NCBI GenBank assembly: GCA_040768585.1
Contig: JAXGMQ010000001.1
Span: 1,550,001-1,614,000, forward strand
DNA length: 64,000 bases
Reading direction: 5' to 3'
From: JAXGMQ01 sp040768585
GTDB lineage: Bacteria > Caldisericota > Caldisericia > JAAYUI01
The position numbers and the translations under genes were made by a program. The notes under the pieces were generated by a model. The model worked only from the letters and a program-made list of their open reading frames with translations, was not told the origin of the DNA and made no database searches. Positions within the stretch are counted from its first letter, which is position 1, and every line of letters starts with the position of its first letter. Positions 30,823 to 40,680 of the stretch are shown here, piece by piece.

Positions 30823-33072
30823 TTATTTCTCAAACTCCAGCGTCACCGTCTTCGTCGCGCCGTCCCAACCAGTCTGCACTCCGAAGTTCTTGGAAACAAA
30901 TGAGAGTCCAACGCAAGTTCTACTGTTTTTGATCTCTGGTGCTGGGGTCATCTCAACCTCTACTCCGTCGACGAGTGCCACAGGTTTTCCTATCCAGAGC
31001 TTAATCTCTCTTGCGCCTGTCGCGAGAGTGTTGGTATAGATAACAGCCCTTTCCTCCGCTAGCCACTCGACCTTAGAACCGAGGGCCTCTCCGACAAATC
31101 TGAGAGGAACCATGGTTCTACCGTCTGTGATGTAAGGAGCGATATCGAGTGTGGTCTCTGTGTCGTTTATTTTTGCCACGGGATTGCCGATTTGAAGGAT
31201 GACTGTGGTTTTGGTCATTGCCTTCTCGACACTGACATTCGCCTTCGATGTCTCGGCTGAGACTATGGTGCCGTTTATCTGTCTTGTGATAGGGGTGCAA
31301 ACAAGCTCATCCTCGCCTGTACCAATCTGCTTGAATGTTATCTCGAAGATGTTACCGTCACCGTCATACGACCCCATGTTCTCGGTTGCAGCGTACAAAA
31401 CCGCCTTGCCTGGTACTGAGAAATCATAGGAGAACGTCCCCATTGCAGCCAACAGGCCAGTAGCCGATACTGGTTCAAGCAGCTCAGGGTTATAACTTAC
31501 AAAACCCGCAAATGATTTCAGGAACTTGGCGTTCTCAAATGAAACGGTCGCTGTCAGCTCTTTGTCCTTCTCTTCCGGTGTGATGCTTGTTTTTATCATC
31601 TCGGACTTCTTGGCGATAATAACCGTTCCAAACTCTGTTAAGGAAGGCAGACCCTGTCTTGAGGGAGAACAAACGATGTTGTACTCATAGGACGAGGAAG
31701 GAGCCTGCTCATCAGCCTTCATGACGAGTGTCCTCTTCTCCCCGATCCTGATTGCGGTATTTGGAAGAATATCCCTTGAGATTTTACATCTGCATGGGAA
31801 CCCTCTCGGCAGCAGATAAAACTGCTCCTTGGAGAGAGACTCGTCTCCTTGAAGTTCCAGCTCAACCTCGATGGAGTCTCCTGGGGAGATGACCACAATC
31901 TGTGGTTTTAGTGTGAATTTCATGGAGCCCGTCGCTCTTGAGATGCACATGAGTTTGCCTGATTCTGTCGCCAAATAAACAGAACCTGTGGAATAGGTTG
32001 GAGCTGATGCTATTTTTTCTCCGACATCAATATCTATTACCTGCTCGCCGTTTGCAGCATTTAGCGCTCTCAAGTGCCCGTCGTCGGTGCATATGACCAC
32101 ATTCTGATCAATACCGATAAGTGGCAGTGAGATGGTTGAATCAATTTGCTCTTCCCAAATGAGTTGCCCGTTGCCAAGTCTCATGACGGCAACTTTACCG
32201 TTCTCAGTTGCAACAGCTAGGAACATGGAGGAATTGAACACGCACGGGTAGGACTTGATTGGACTACCCATGTCGTACTCCCAGTATTGCAGCTGCGACC
32301 TAGCATCAATGCAGAACACCTTACCATCCTCCTGGACGTAAATCATGCTCTCGCCAACAGGGATGATTGGGGCTGCAATGTTTGCAGTTGTCTTATATTC
32401 CCAAGAAACCTCGTTGCTGCCTATCCTAAACATGGCAAGCTTGTTATCCTTGGTTGGGATGCTCATCATGAAAGCTGAGTTCGCTGCAAGCTCAACAAAT
32501 GTCGCTGGTGCCGAAATCTCTCCGCCAACAGATCCCTGCCAGTACGACTCGCCTGTCAGAGCTTTGTACGCCTTTACGTCGCCTTTTTCGGTTGTGACAA
32601 AGAATTGGCTGGTGTATGGGAGAGGGGCGATGACACTTGAGCTTTCCTGCTTCTCCCAGAATGTCCCACCGCTGTAGAGGTCAAGACCAACCACTTTGCC
32701 AGAGGCGAGGGGTATGCAGATGATCTCGTTTGAGAGAGCCATGTCTGAGGATATTTCCTCACCAAGGTTGCGACCCCAAACTTTTTCTCCCGTTGCGAGT
32801 GAGAATGCGGAAACCATACCCTCCTTGGCGGCAGTAATTATCATGCTTTTTCCAACAAGAAGTGTTCTACACGGGGTTCCACCGATATCCACTGACCAAT
32901 CCACCTGCATTGGCGCGCCAATTTGCTCTCTTGGGTATGCCTGTCCCCTCCTATAAGGATCTTTTTGGAGGCATGTCCAGTCTGTTTGATCGTTGTTATA
33001 AGCGGAAACGCCGACAAAAACAAAAGAGAAAGCCAACAACAGAGCCAATGTCAACGAAATAGTTCTTTTCAT
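30823..33072 (-). CDS. Secreted PQQ-like propeller with cohesin-like and copper-amine-oxidase-N-type domains
   Basis: A 749-residue exported protein with signal peptide 1-24 (MKRTISLTLALLLAFSFVFVGVSA). A PQQ-like propeller spans about 45-390, with regular blades such as FSLATGEKVWGRNL, LNAANGEQVIDID and CISRATGSMKF. A beta-rich region follows. A cohesin-like domain (about 500-620) reads ELTATVSFENAKFLKSFAGFVSYNPELLEP and later GDGNIFEITFKQI. The C-terminal copper-amine-oxidase-N-type domain (about 630-749) has YITDGRTMVPLRFVGEALG followed by SKVEW; despite the name this is usually a wall-associated structural module. Probably cell-surface. The cohesin may bind dockerins such as those at 10838 and 37312. 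Confidence 0.82.
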   Translation of the reverse strand: MKRTISLTLALLLAFSFVFVGVSAYNNDQTDWTCLQKDPYRRGQAYPREQIGAPMQVDWSVDIGGTPCRTLLVGKSMIITAAKEGMVSAFSLATGEKVWGRNLGEEISSDMALSNEIICIPLASGKVVGLDLYSGGTFWEKQESSSVIAPLPYTSQFFVTTEKGDVKAYKALTGESYWQGSVGGEISAPATFVELAANSAFMMSIPTKDNKLAMFRIGSNEVSWEYKTTANIAAPIIPVGESMIYVQEDGKVFCIDARSQLQYWEYDMGSPIKSYPCVFNSSMFLAVATENGKVAVMRLGNGQLIWEEQIDSTISLPLIGIDQNVVICTDDGHLRALNAANGEQVIDIDVGEKIASAPTYSTGSVYLATESGKLMCISRATGSMKFTLKPQIVVISPGDSIEVELELQGDESLSKEQFYLLPRGFPCRCKISRDILPNTAIRIGEKRTLVMKADEQAPSSSYEYNIVCSPSRQGLPSLTEFGTVIIAKKSEMIKTSITPEEKDKELTATVSFENAKFLKSFAGFVSYNPELLEPVSATGLLAAMGTFSYDFSVPGKAVLYAATENMGSYDGDGNIFEITFKQIGTGEDELVCTPITRQINGTIVSAETSKANVSVEKAMTKTTVILQIGNPVAKINDTETTLDIAPYITDGRTMVPLRFVGEALGSKVEWLAEERAVIYTNTLATGAREIKLWIGKPVALVDGVEVEMTPAPEIKNSRTCVGLSFVSKNFGVQTGWDGATKTVTLEFEK

Positions 33073-33079
33073 CTAGCAC

Positions 33080-33877
33080 CTACCTTTTGTAAGTCCACAA
33101 ATCGGATGAGTACTTTTCACTCCTGATTCTATCTACAGTATACTCGAACTCCCCAACCGGTTCATATGGTTTGAATAAGACATTAAAACTGTTTTGTGCC
33201 ATAATCAACAGTTTTTGTCTGATAATTTGTTCATTGACGACGCTTCCCACCTGTTCTTCGATGGATGTTATTTTGCTCTGAGACAGTGAAGCAAGCCTCT
33301 TTGCTTTTTCGATGTCAGGAGTTATGAGCCTGAAAATCTTTTCTCTATCAACTGAAATCAAGATTGAACCATGTTGCAGCATCCCATCATCTGTCCTCAT
33401 CTGGGCGGAGCCAACCAGTTTCTTGCCACCTGCCTCGATATCGGAAAATGTTGGGGCTGCAAAACAGGATGCTGTTGACATGCCAGGCCCATCGTTTTTT
33501 TTGAGTTTAGCGTCAACCCCAATCTCGATAAGACAGTTTGTGATTGCGTCGCAGATTGCATAATAGGACTCAAGCACAGTCAAATCGAGCAGTGGATGTG
33601 GCTTCTTGACAGTGATGCAGTACGTCAACTCAACGTCGTGCAGCACAGCCCTTCCACCCGTTGGTCTTCTGACGATGTCCACGCCAAGCCTTTTCGCCTC
33701 TTCTCTGTTGACATCCGCTGAGTTCTGGAAGATGCCAAGTGAAAGACAGGCTGGTTTCCACGTATATGTCCGAAACACAACCTGTCCTGGTGTGGATAGC
33801 TCCAACGTCGCCTGGTCATACGCCATATTGGTGGCGCCATCAATATTGTCAGTGTGCCACTGGTACCAGTGGGTCAT
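33080..33877 (-). CDS. Lipoate-protein ligase A / octanoyltransferase family protein
   Basis: A 265-residue member of the BPL/LplA catalytic family that attaches or transfers lipoyl groups to 2-oxoacid dehydrogenase or glycine-cleavage proteins. Motifs: TYTWKPACLSLGIFQ, then the lipoyl-binding RRPTGGRAVLHDVELTYCI and the catalytic-Lys strand GGKKLVGSAQMRTDDGMLQHGSI. This suits LplA or LipM; the residue set does not decide between them. The ATG overlaps the ftsH stop (ATGA). It lies in the tilS-hpt-ftsH unit, seven nt before the cohesin-protein gene. Confidence 0.88.
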   Translation of the reverse strand: MTHWYQWHTDNIDGATNMAYDQATLELSTPGQVVFRTYTWKPACLSLGIFQNSADVNREEAKRLGVDIVRRPTGGRAVLHDVELTYCITVKKPHPLLDLTVLESYYAICDAITNCLIEIGVDAKLKKNDGPGMSTASCFAAPTFSDIEAGGKKLVGSAQMRTDDGMLQHGSILISVDREKIFRLITPDIEKAKRLASLSQSKITSIEEQVGSVVNEQIIRQKLLIMAQNSFNVLFKPYEPVGEFEYTVDRIRSEKYSSDLWTYKR

Positions 33878-35721
33878 TGTGCCCTGCCAAGAATCCTTTT
33901 AAGGTCATCATCGTCAATGGTTTCTTTTACAATGAGTTCTTCCACGAGCTTGTCCAGAGTCTCTCTTTGCGACATTATAATACTCTCTGCCAGACTCCTG
34001 GCTTCCTTGATGATCGCCTCGATTGCCATATCAATCTTTTTGCCAGTTTCTTCCGAGTAGTCTGGAGTGGAGGAGAGTTCTCTCCCGAGGAAAACCTGCT
34101 CCGAAGGATGACCAAAGGCAACAGGCCCAAGATCGGACATGCCAAACTCTCGAACCATCTTCTTGGCTATACTCGTTGCTTTTTTGATATCGTCGGATGC
34201 ACCAGTTGTAATCTCATCAAAGACAACGTGTTCTGCTGCCACGCCCCCAAGCAAGCCAGCGATTGTGTGAAGAAGATCCTTCTTTGAGATCATGTATCTA
34301 TCTTCGGTTGGGAGTGATGCTGTGTAGCCAAGAGCCTGACCTCTGGAGACGATTGATATCCTATGGACTGGTGATGGGCCAAGCGAATTCATAATGAGAG
34401 CGTGACCACCCTCGTGATAGGCGACTTTCCTTTTTGTCTCTTCGCTTAGCACCCTTGTGCGTTTCTGTGGGCCGGCAAGTACTCTGTCAATTGCTTCCTC
34501 TACATCGTCGCGCTCAATCTCTTTTTTCTTTCTGCGAGTTGCGATGATTGCCGCCTCATTGAGCAGGTTCTCAAGGTCAGCGCCAGTGAAACCAGCAGTT
34601 CTCTTCGCGATGACGTCGGGGCTGATATCAGATGCTATTGGTTTGTTCTTGCCGTGGTATTTCAGAATTGCTGAGCGCTCAATCTGAGTTGGCATGTCAA
34701 TTGTGATTCTTCTGTCGAATCTGCCTGGGCGGAGGAGTGCTGCATCGAGGATGTCTGGTCTGTTTGTGGCAGCGATGATTATGACTCCGATATTCGGGTC
34801 GAATCCATCCATCTCGACAAGGAGCTGGTTGAGCGTCTGCTCGCGTTCCTCGTGACCACCACCGAGACCAGCACCACGCTGACGACCGACGGCATCAATC
34901 TCGTCAATGAAAATAAGAGCGGGAGCGTAACGCTTTGCCTGCTCAAACATGTCACGCACTCTGGATGCGCCAACACCAACAAACATCTCAACAAACTCAG
35001 AGCCAGAAACTGAGAAGAATGGAACTTTTGCCTCACCGGCAACAGCTCTTGAGATGTAGGTTTTTCCGCAACCAGGGGGGCCAACAAGCAAAACGCCACG
35101 CGGCACTTTAGCGCCCATGGCTTTGAATTTCTTTGGTTCCCTGAGGAAGTCAATCACTTCCTTGAGTTCTTCTTTGACCTCTGGGATACCGGCGACGTCC
35201 TTGAAGGATATTCGAGGTCTGTCGTCGAGGAACAGTTTTGCCTTGGATTTCCCGAAGGTGAGTGCCTGACCGCCGCCGCCTTGCATGGTGCGCATCATGA
35301 AGAACCAGAAGAAGATGATGAGGATGAATGGCGCGATGTTGGAAAGAAGCACAAGCAGGAAGTTTTCTGATGGTGCTTCAAAGGTTACCTTTACATCGGC
35401 TTCAAGGAGCTTTTCGGTCACCGATTCGACGAGTTCTGGAGGGATGGATGTCTCGAAGTATATATCGACAAAATCACCATTTTCATCCTTACCCGTCATC
35501 TTGCCTTCGGCATAGAAATCGTAGGAGCTTATGATTATCTCTTTAATCTTGCCTACTTCAGCTTCATTTGACTCAATCTTGTTTACCAAATCGTCGTATG
35601 AAAGAACTTTTTTTGCTGGTTCACCAAGATATGAAAACGAGAAATACAAAATCATACCTATCGCCAGCACAATGATTACAGGCAGAAACGACCTGTAGTT
35701 GTTTGTTGGTTTGGGGTTCAT
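33874..35721 (-). CDS. ftsH: ATP-dependent zinc metalloprotease FtsH
   Basis: A 615-residue membrane protease degrading misfolded membrane proteins and regulators. Transmembrane helices about 12-32 and 121-143 flank a short extracytoplasmic domain. AAA+ domain: Walker A GPPGCGKT (214-221), Walker B ALIFIDEIDAVGRQRG, and SRH AALLRPGRFDRR. The M41 protease domain has zinc motif HEGGH and the third ligand region FDEITTGASDDI. The start overlaps the hpt stop (ATGA), and the stop overlaps lplA. The order tilS-hpt-ftsH is conserved in many bacteria. Confidence 0.97.
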   Translation of the reverse strand: MNPKPTNNYRSFLPVIIVLAIGMILYFSFSYLGEPAKKVLSYDDLVNKIESNEAEVGKIKEIIISSYDFYAEGKMTGKDENGDFVDIYFETSIPPELVESVTEKLLEADVKVTFEAPSENFLLVLLSNIAPFILIIFFWFFMMRTMQGGGGQALTFGKSKAKLFLDDRPRISFKDVAGIPEVKEELKEVIDFLREPKKFKAMGAKVPRGVLLVGPPGCGKTYISRAVAGEAKVPFFSVSGSEFVEMFVGVGASRVRDMFEQAKRYAPALIFIDEIDAVGRQRGAGLGGGHEEREQTLNQLLVEMDGFDPNIGVIIIAATNRPDILDAALLRPGRFDRRITIDMPTQIERSAILKYHGKNKPIASDISPDVIAKRTAGFTGADLENLLNEAAIIATRRKKKEIERDDVEEAIDRVLAGPQKRTRVLSEETKRKVAYHEGGHALIMNSLGPSPVHRISIVSRGQALGYTASLPTEDRYMISKKDLLHTIAGLLGGVAAEHVVFDEITTGASDDIKKATSIAKKMVREFGMSDLGPVAFGHPSEQVFLGRELSSTPDYSEETGKKIDMAIEAIIKEARSLAESIIMSQRETLDKLVEELIVKETIDDDDLKRILGRAQ

Positions 35722-36248
35722 CTTACCTCTTCTACGCTCCAGATGTCGGGAAGTCCTCTGTATTGCTGGGCATAATCCAACCCATATCCGACTATGAATT
35801 TATTCGGCACATCAAACCCAACAAAGTCGGGCTTGAATGGCACTTTTCTTCGTTCATGCTTATCGAGAAGTGTCACGACCTTGATGCTTTTTGGGTTCTT
35901 CTCTTTCAGCAAATCGATAACTGATGTGATGCTTAGGGCTGTATCAACAATATCCTCAACGACAAGTACTCTCTTGTTCTGGATGTTTATGGTGTCCAGT
36001 CCGGATATTGTCACTTTGCCACTCGTTTGAATCTCATCGTTGTAGGAGGATGCTCGCAGAAATTCAACCTGTGGAGACCAATCGAGTTCCCTCACCAGGT
36101 CGGCGACAAATATGAATGAGCCGGTCAGGATGGGGAGCATTATGGGTTTTTCATCCCTGTAATGGTTGGAAATTTCAAGGGCGAGAGATTTGACCCTCCC
36201 CCTTATTTCTTCTCTAGAATACAAAACCTCACCAAGTCTGTAACCCAT
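35718..36248 (-). CDS. hpt: Hypoxanthine phosphoribosyltransferase
   Basis: A 176-residue purine salvage enzyme converting hypoxanthine (and guanine) with PRPP to IMP (GMP). PRPP-binding loop VLVVEDIVDTALSI matches the phosphoribosyltransferase signature (V-x-E-D-I-D-T). Flexible-loop region FLRASSYNDEIQTSG and PDFVGFDVPNKFIVGYGLDY are typical of Hpt. It lies 20 nt after tilS and overlaps ftsH by 4 nt. Confidence 0.96.
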   Translation of the reverse strand: MGYRLGEVLYSREEIRGRVKSLALEISNHYRDEKPIMLPILTGSFIFVADLVRELDWSPQVEFLRASSYNDEIQTSGKVTISGLDTINIQNKRVLVVEDIVDTALSITSVIDLLKEKNPKSIKVVTLLDKHERRKVPFKPDFVGFDVPNKFIVGYGLDYAQQYRGLPDIWSVEEVR

Positions 36249-36268
36249 CGGCTCGATTATAGAATCTG

Positions 36269-37243
36269 TCAGGATTTCCTCAAGGAAGAAACAGTGACAT
36301 TCCCATCAGAACCACATACAAATTCAAAGCTGCCTATCTCAGCCCTTGAGCCCCTTGAGCAACTTGACATAAATTCTAGCGCTCTATCTACGTTTGTAAG
36401 CGTGAGTGTTTCAGAGTTTTTCATGATGAGCCTCATCATACGCCTTCTGATTGAGAGCTCATGTTTTCTGAAATACCTGCCGTCAATTTCGAGTTTATCA
36501 TCAAGTAATCTGACACACTCAGAGAGCCTTTGGTTCGCATAATTGTTTAAGAAATCAGACTCCTGTCTGGAAATCTCGGCATATCTCGCAATACTTGCTG
36601 ACGCGCCCTCAAAAATCTTCTCAAGCTCTGGAATGATTTTATGTCTTATTCGGTTTCTGGAAAACTCTATGTGAGAATTGGTCTCGTCTGTGATGTATGA
36701 TTCACCAATGGCCTCTAGATAGTTCTCAACCTCTCTTCTCTGGAGAAAAAGCACTGGTCTGATAATCATTCCATCCTTTGCTGGCATTGTGCCAATGCCA
36801 GCAGGACCAGCTCCCCTTGCGAGATTATGCAAAACAGTTTCCGCCCTGTCGGAGGAAGTGTGACCAAGAGCAATATAGTTTGCCCCGATCTTCTTTGCCA
36901 TCCATCTCAGGGCACAGTGCCTTATCAGTCTCGCCCTTTCTTCAAGTGTCCCATTAAAGTTGGTTATCCTGACTGAAAGAGAGTGAAATGGTATATCGAG
37001 TTTTGACGCCTGGGATTTGACAAAATCACAGTCACTGCCGCTCCCCTCCCTGAGATTGTGGTTGATGTGAGCTACATGAATAGAAAAACCAAAGATGCCA
37101 GAGACTTTGTTTAGGATATGAAGCAATGTCAGCGAATCTGCCCCACCAGAACATGCAACCAGAACAACCACATCTTTTTCATCAAACATACGGTTCTGTC
37201 TGATGAACTCAACTACCCTCTGCTCGCATGCTCTCGGTTTCAT
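36269..37243 (-). CDS. tilS: tRNA(Ile)-lysidine synthase
   Basis: A 324-residue PP-loop ATPase that adds lysine to C34 of tRNA(Ile)CAU. PP-loop VVLVACSGGADSLTLLHIL, then VAHINHNLR, YIALGHTSSDRAETVLHNLARG, and RPVLFLQRREVENYL followed by SRNRIRHKIIPELE, all typical. It is a short form lacking most of the C-terminal domain of E. coli TilS. No ribosome-binding site precedes the ATG at 37243, and the U-run of the protease gene's terminator ends almost at the start codon; see findings. Confidence 0.95.
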   Translation of the reverse strand: MKPRACEQRVVEFIRQNRMFDEKDVVVLVACSGGADSLTLLHILNKVSGIFGFSIHVAHINHNLREGSGSDCDFVKSQASKLDIPFHSLSVRITNFNGTLEERARLIRHCALRWMAKKIGANYIALGHTSSDRAETVLHNLARGAGPAGIGTMPAKDGMIIRPVLFLQRREVENYLEAIGESYITDETNSHIEFSRNRIRHKIIPELEKIFEGASASIARYAEISRQESDFLNNYANQRLSECVRLLDDKLEIDGRYFRKHELSIRRRMMRLIMKNSETLTLTNVDRALEFMSSCSRGSRAEIGSFEFVCGSDGNVTVSSLRKS

Positions 37244-37245
37244 AA

Positions 37246-37281
37246 ATTAAAAAAGGCGAGGCACTTTAGTGCCTCGCCTTT
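37246..37281 (-). terminator. Strong rho-independent terminator between the subtilase gene and tilS
   Basis: On the minus strand a 13-bp perfect stem AAAGGCGAGGCAC / GTGCCTCGCCTTT with a 4-nt loop (arms 37252-37264 and 37269-37281), followed by TTTTTTAATTT. It lies 31 nt after the subtilase stop and directly abuts the tilS start codon at 37243. Confidence 0.9.
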
Positions 37282-37311
37282 GATTGTATCAGTCAGTCTA
37301 GAACAAGTCTA

Positions 37312-40300
37312 TCAATCAACGTACTTGGCGAATATCATCAGGTCGTTTATGTCTACAATGCTGTCATAGTTGAGGTCACAGCGCCAATTGAAATTCGAGT
37401 CTCCTCTTTTTGAGCCTATGCAATTGTTGAGGATTTCTCTGTCCTTGTTGTCTGTTCTGCCATCCTTATTGAAGTCAGTCTGAGCGAAGTACTCCTTGTC
37501 AATCGTTATGGAACTGGATTTGTAGAATGCGAACTTGTACTCCTCTGCCCATGTTTCCTCGTTGATGTAGGAGATGTTTAGGTTCTCAAAGGTCACATCC
37601 ATGAAATTGGATGTTTTTGGCATGAATCTGAGGAATACAAGCCAACCCTCTCCGCTGACTCCATCCATCGGCCTCTGGAGGTCAATCCAGATTCTACTGG
37701 AGCCCTCGTCTGGTGGTTCTACTATTGGAAGAAGAAGCGGCTCATCCTTTGCCATGAAATCACCAACTCTGTAGCCCATGTATCTGGCTATGTCATCCAG
37801 ACCAGGGATAACCACGTAGAATTGGGTACTCTTGACATTTACTGCGTGTTCGATGTAAATGCCCACCTCGAACTCGCTACCCATACCCGGCTGGGTTGGT
37901 ATTGGATGTGCTGTGATGAGAGGAAGCGGTGGAACAACACTGTTTGTTACCTGGAAAGGACTATTGAAGAATGTGATTGGTGGAGCAGTTACGCTGACAG
38001 CAACACGCCTACTCCAGTCGATCTCAGTGGTGTTGTATGTCAGTCCCGTGTACCATTCGCCATCAGGGAGGAGTTCCTCACCAGAATCGTCTTTGCCGTC
38101 CCAGAAAAGATCATACTCACCAAGTTCAAGGTACGACCAATTTTTGATATCATACCAAGAGTTGCCGTTGTAGTCATAGATACCAAACGTTGGATTGACT
38201 AAGAAGTTTTCATGATATTGGTAGTAGGTAAAGTCACTTCCGCATGTTACAGTGAAGTCCACATCCATCGTATCTGTAATGCCGTCACCGTTGGGTGTGA
38301 TTTCGTACGGGGAGATATCGACATAATCAAAATAGTGATACTTTGAACCCTGAATTGAAGGCGAATTCGAGTAGAGGCAAATGCCAGTGTGCCACTTCTG
38401 GCCCGTTTTTTTGTCAGTGAACCAGATAACGATATCGTTTGTGCCACCTTTGAGTCTGCCAGGTCTTTCGATTGTTACACCAACCCAAGCATAATTTGGC
38501 TGCTCTTTTGAGCCAGTTGGAACTTTTACTGAGTCACTTGTGAACTTGACTTTGATGTCGTCAGCTTGTCTCGAATTGATTTCATAAGAAAGCTCGATGT
38601 GATGGCTGTTATCTTCGCTATAGTTAAATATCTTGTATGCAATCTGGGATCTTTGAATGTCTGCAGGAAGGGTTGATTTTAACGCTTTGTCCTTCCACTC
38701 AAATGGTGAGTCCTCGGAATTGATGTAGTTGCTGTCAGTCAGAATGAGCGTAGATGGTGGCTGGATGAGGATGTCGGTTGTGCAGGCTTCAAATGCATTT
38801 ACTCTGCCCATTCCCTGTGAAATGAACGGAATGTAGTTGTTGTCGGTTGCTCTGTGCAGTATTGATGCCGTGTTCATTAGAGCACGCTTGACTTCAAAAG
38901 CATCCCACTCTGGATTTGCCTGTCTCACAAGACACGAAACACCAGCAACAAACGGGCCAGCAGCAGACGTTCCATTGAAGGTCTCAGTGTACATTGAACC
39001 CTGTCTATCCCACTGATTAGTCGCAAGAGTTGTGTGGATATTTTCGCCAGGACCACAAACATCAGGCTTAAGTCCTGCATATTGTGATGGACCGCTTGAG
39101 GAGAAGCTTGTGATATTACCGTAGAATTCAGGCTTTCCAATTTTCACAATAACCATGTTCTGTCTCTTGTCGATAACACCAAGCTCCCAATCGTGACCCT
39201 CGTGAAGAAGATTGCGAAGCTCAATACCCTCTGACTCAGAGAGTTGATAGGATGGGAGGAAATCGCCCCATCTCGGTTTATCGTCTGGATTGAGGTAGAA
39301 AGCTTGTGTGAACACGCCCGGCGAGTGGTTGTAGTAAACCACAACCGCGGCTCCGGCATCCGAGGCATTGAGGATCTTCGTGCTGTGGTTGAATGGAGCG
39401 CCAAACTTCGGGTCAAGTGGTCCACGCTGTATCAATGCGGCCTTACCGGCAAGATCAAGCCCCTCAAAATCCTGAGGTCTTCCCCAACCACAATCCACGA
39501 GCTCAAATGGCTGATTGTACTGTGTGAATTCCTTGTTGGTTGCTCCCCAGACACCGTTGTACACCCTATCTTCAAAATCTCTGTTTGGAGTTTCAATTAT
39601 TGTCATTGTGGACTTTGTTGCCCAGTCATCGAGAGCACCCACAGCGATTGCGTTTGCTGGAGAACCAGTTGATCCGCATGGGATCGGAAGAATTGGGCCT
39701 GGGGAACCACTGTTGCCCTGCGATGCGACAATACTTACGCCTGCGCTTACCGCATTATTAATGGCTTCACGTTGTGTTGAATAACCATATGGGTGACCGT
39801 AGGAGTTGTTGGACACGTCAACCTCATCAAGGATCATGTCCTCCCACGTTCTTGCGATGTCTCCAGAGAGTCTTCCCCTAGAGTCGCCAATTTTGTAGGC
39901 TGCGAGTCTGGCTTCCCATGCAATTCCACGCTCAGTCTCAGAGGCATTACCCGCGATGATACCTGCGCAAGCGGTTCCATGGTACTGGCCATCGGCTTCC
40001 TGCGGGTCGCCATCGTTCTCAGCATAATCTCTGGCGATAACTACCTTTTTACCCTCTGGCTTTGACTGTGAGCCAAAGTCAGGATGGGTGTAGTCAAGAC
40101 CAGAGTCAGTGACTGAACAGAGGATTCCCGTTCCGTTTACCTGTCTGCCCTGTGGGTCAACGCACGGCTCACCTTCGTAATCTTCTGCGCCTTCGTAGAC
40201 CTTGATGCAGTTCATGGTCTTCTTACTCCAGTCACGATGCGGCTCGACTGGCATGTTGTAGGACACTTCAGTGACGAAGTCCAGCTGAGCAATCTGCTCG

Positions 40301-40680
40301 ATCTGATTTGCTGGAACATAGGCATAGACACGGTTGGTTAGAAGTTGCGATGTGCTGATGACATCAATCGAAGCAAATCTAGATTTTAACTCATTCACTG
40401 CATAGTGCTGCTCATGTAAAACACCGCGCAGAGAGATGGTCTTGAGCAGGTTGCCAGGTCTATTAATCTCGGCCGTTGACGTGCTGAATTTCCCATCAAA
40501 TGTAAGCTGAGAAACAACCGGCTCGGTCTCGAGTCGGATATAGACAGGCACCAATTCGCTTGATGACGTGTCTACAAAATTCATGCTGAAATCGTACTTT
40601 GAAATAGCGTCAGCATGGTTGTTTGGAGCTCCGAAGCTCACGATCGCTAGAATGCACAGAAGAACTAGATACTTTCTCAC
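37312..40680 (-). CDS. Secreted subtilisin-like (S8) serine protease with PA, cohesin-like and dockerin domains
   Basis: A 1122-residue exported protease. Signal peptide about 1-22. After a propeptide-like region the S8 catalytic domain shows Asp in CSVTDSGLDYTHPDFG, His in GQYHGTACAGIIAG and Ser in FNGTSAAGPFVAG. A PA-type insert lies around 390-520 (LIQRGPLDPKFGAPF). Late domains include FlgD/Ig-like NGDGITDTMDV, a cohesin-like domain (about 930-1055; GSEFEVGIYIEHAVNVKSTQF ... GEGWLVFLRF) and a C-terminal type I dockerin with loops DFNKDGRTDNKDREIL and DLNYDSIVDINDLMIF. GTG start with AGGAGG upstream. Probably degrades extracellular protein while docked at the surface. Confidence 0.9.
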   Translation of the reverse strand: MRKYLVLLCILAIVSFGAPNNHADAISKYDFSMNFVDTSSSELVPVYIRLETEPVVSQLTFDGKFSTSTAEINRPGNLLKTISLRGVLHEQHYAVNELKSRFASIDVISTSQLLTNRVYAYVPANQIEQIAQLDFVTEVSYNMPVEPHRDWSKKTMNCIKVYEGAEDYEGEPCVDPQGRQVNGTGILCSVTDSGLDYTHPDFGSQSKPEGKKVVIARDYAENDGDPQEADGQYHGTACAGIIAGNASETERGIAWEARLAAYKIGDSRGRLSGDIARTWEDMILDEVDVSNNSYGHPYGYSTQREAINNAVSAGVSIVASQGNSGSPGPILPIPCGSTGSPANAIAVGALDDWATKSTMTIIETPNRDFEDRVYNGVWGATNKEFTQYNQPFELVDCGWGRPQDFEGLDLAGKAALIQRGPLDPKFGAPFNHSTKILNASDAGAAVVVYYNHSPGVFTQAFYLNPDDKPRWGDFLPSYQLSESEGIELRNLLHEGHDWELGVIDKRQNMVIVKIGKPEFYGNITSFSSSGPSQYAGLKPDVCGPGENIHTTLATNQWDRQGSMYTETFNGTSAAGPFVAGVSCLVRQANPEWDAFEVKRALMNTASILHRATDNNYIPFISQGMGRVNAFEACTTDILIQPPSTLILTDSNYINSEDSPFEWKDKALKSTLPADIQRSQIAYKIFNYSEDNSHHIELSYEINSRQADDIKVKFTSDSVKVPTGSKEQPNYAWVGVTIERPGRLKGGTNDIVIWFTDKKTGQKWHTGICLYSNSPSIQGSKYHYFDYVDISPYEITPNGDGITDTMDVDFTVTCGSDFTYYQYHENFLVNPTFGIYDYNGNSWYDIKNWSYLELGEYDLFWDGKDDSGEELLPDGEWYTGLTYNTTEIDWSRRVAVSVTAPPITFFNSPFQVTNSVVPPLPLITAHPIPTQPGMGSEFEVGIYIEHAVNVKSTQFYVVIPGLDDIARYMGYRVGDFMAKDEPLLLPIVEPPDEGSSRIWIDLQRPMDGVSGEGWLVFLRFMPKTSNFMDVTFENLNISYINEETWAEEYKFAFYKSSSITIDKEYFAQTDFNKDGRTDNKDREILNNCIGSKRGDSNFNWRCDLNYDSIVDINDLMIFAKYVD

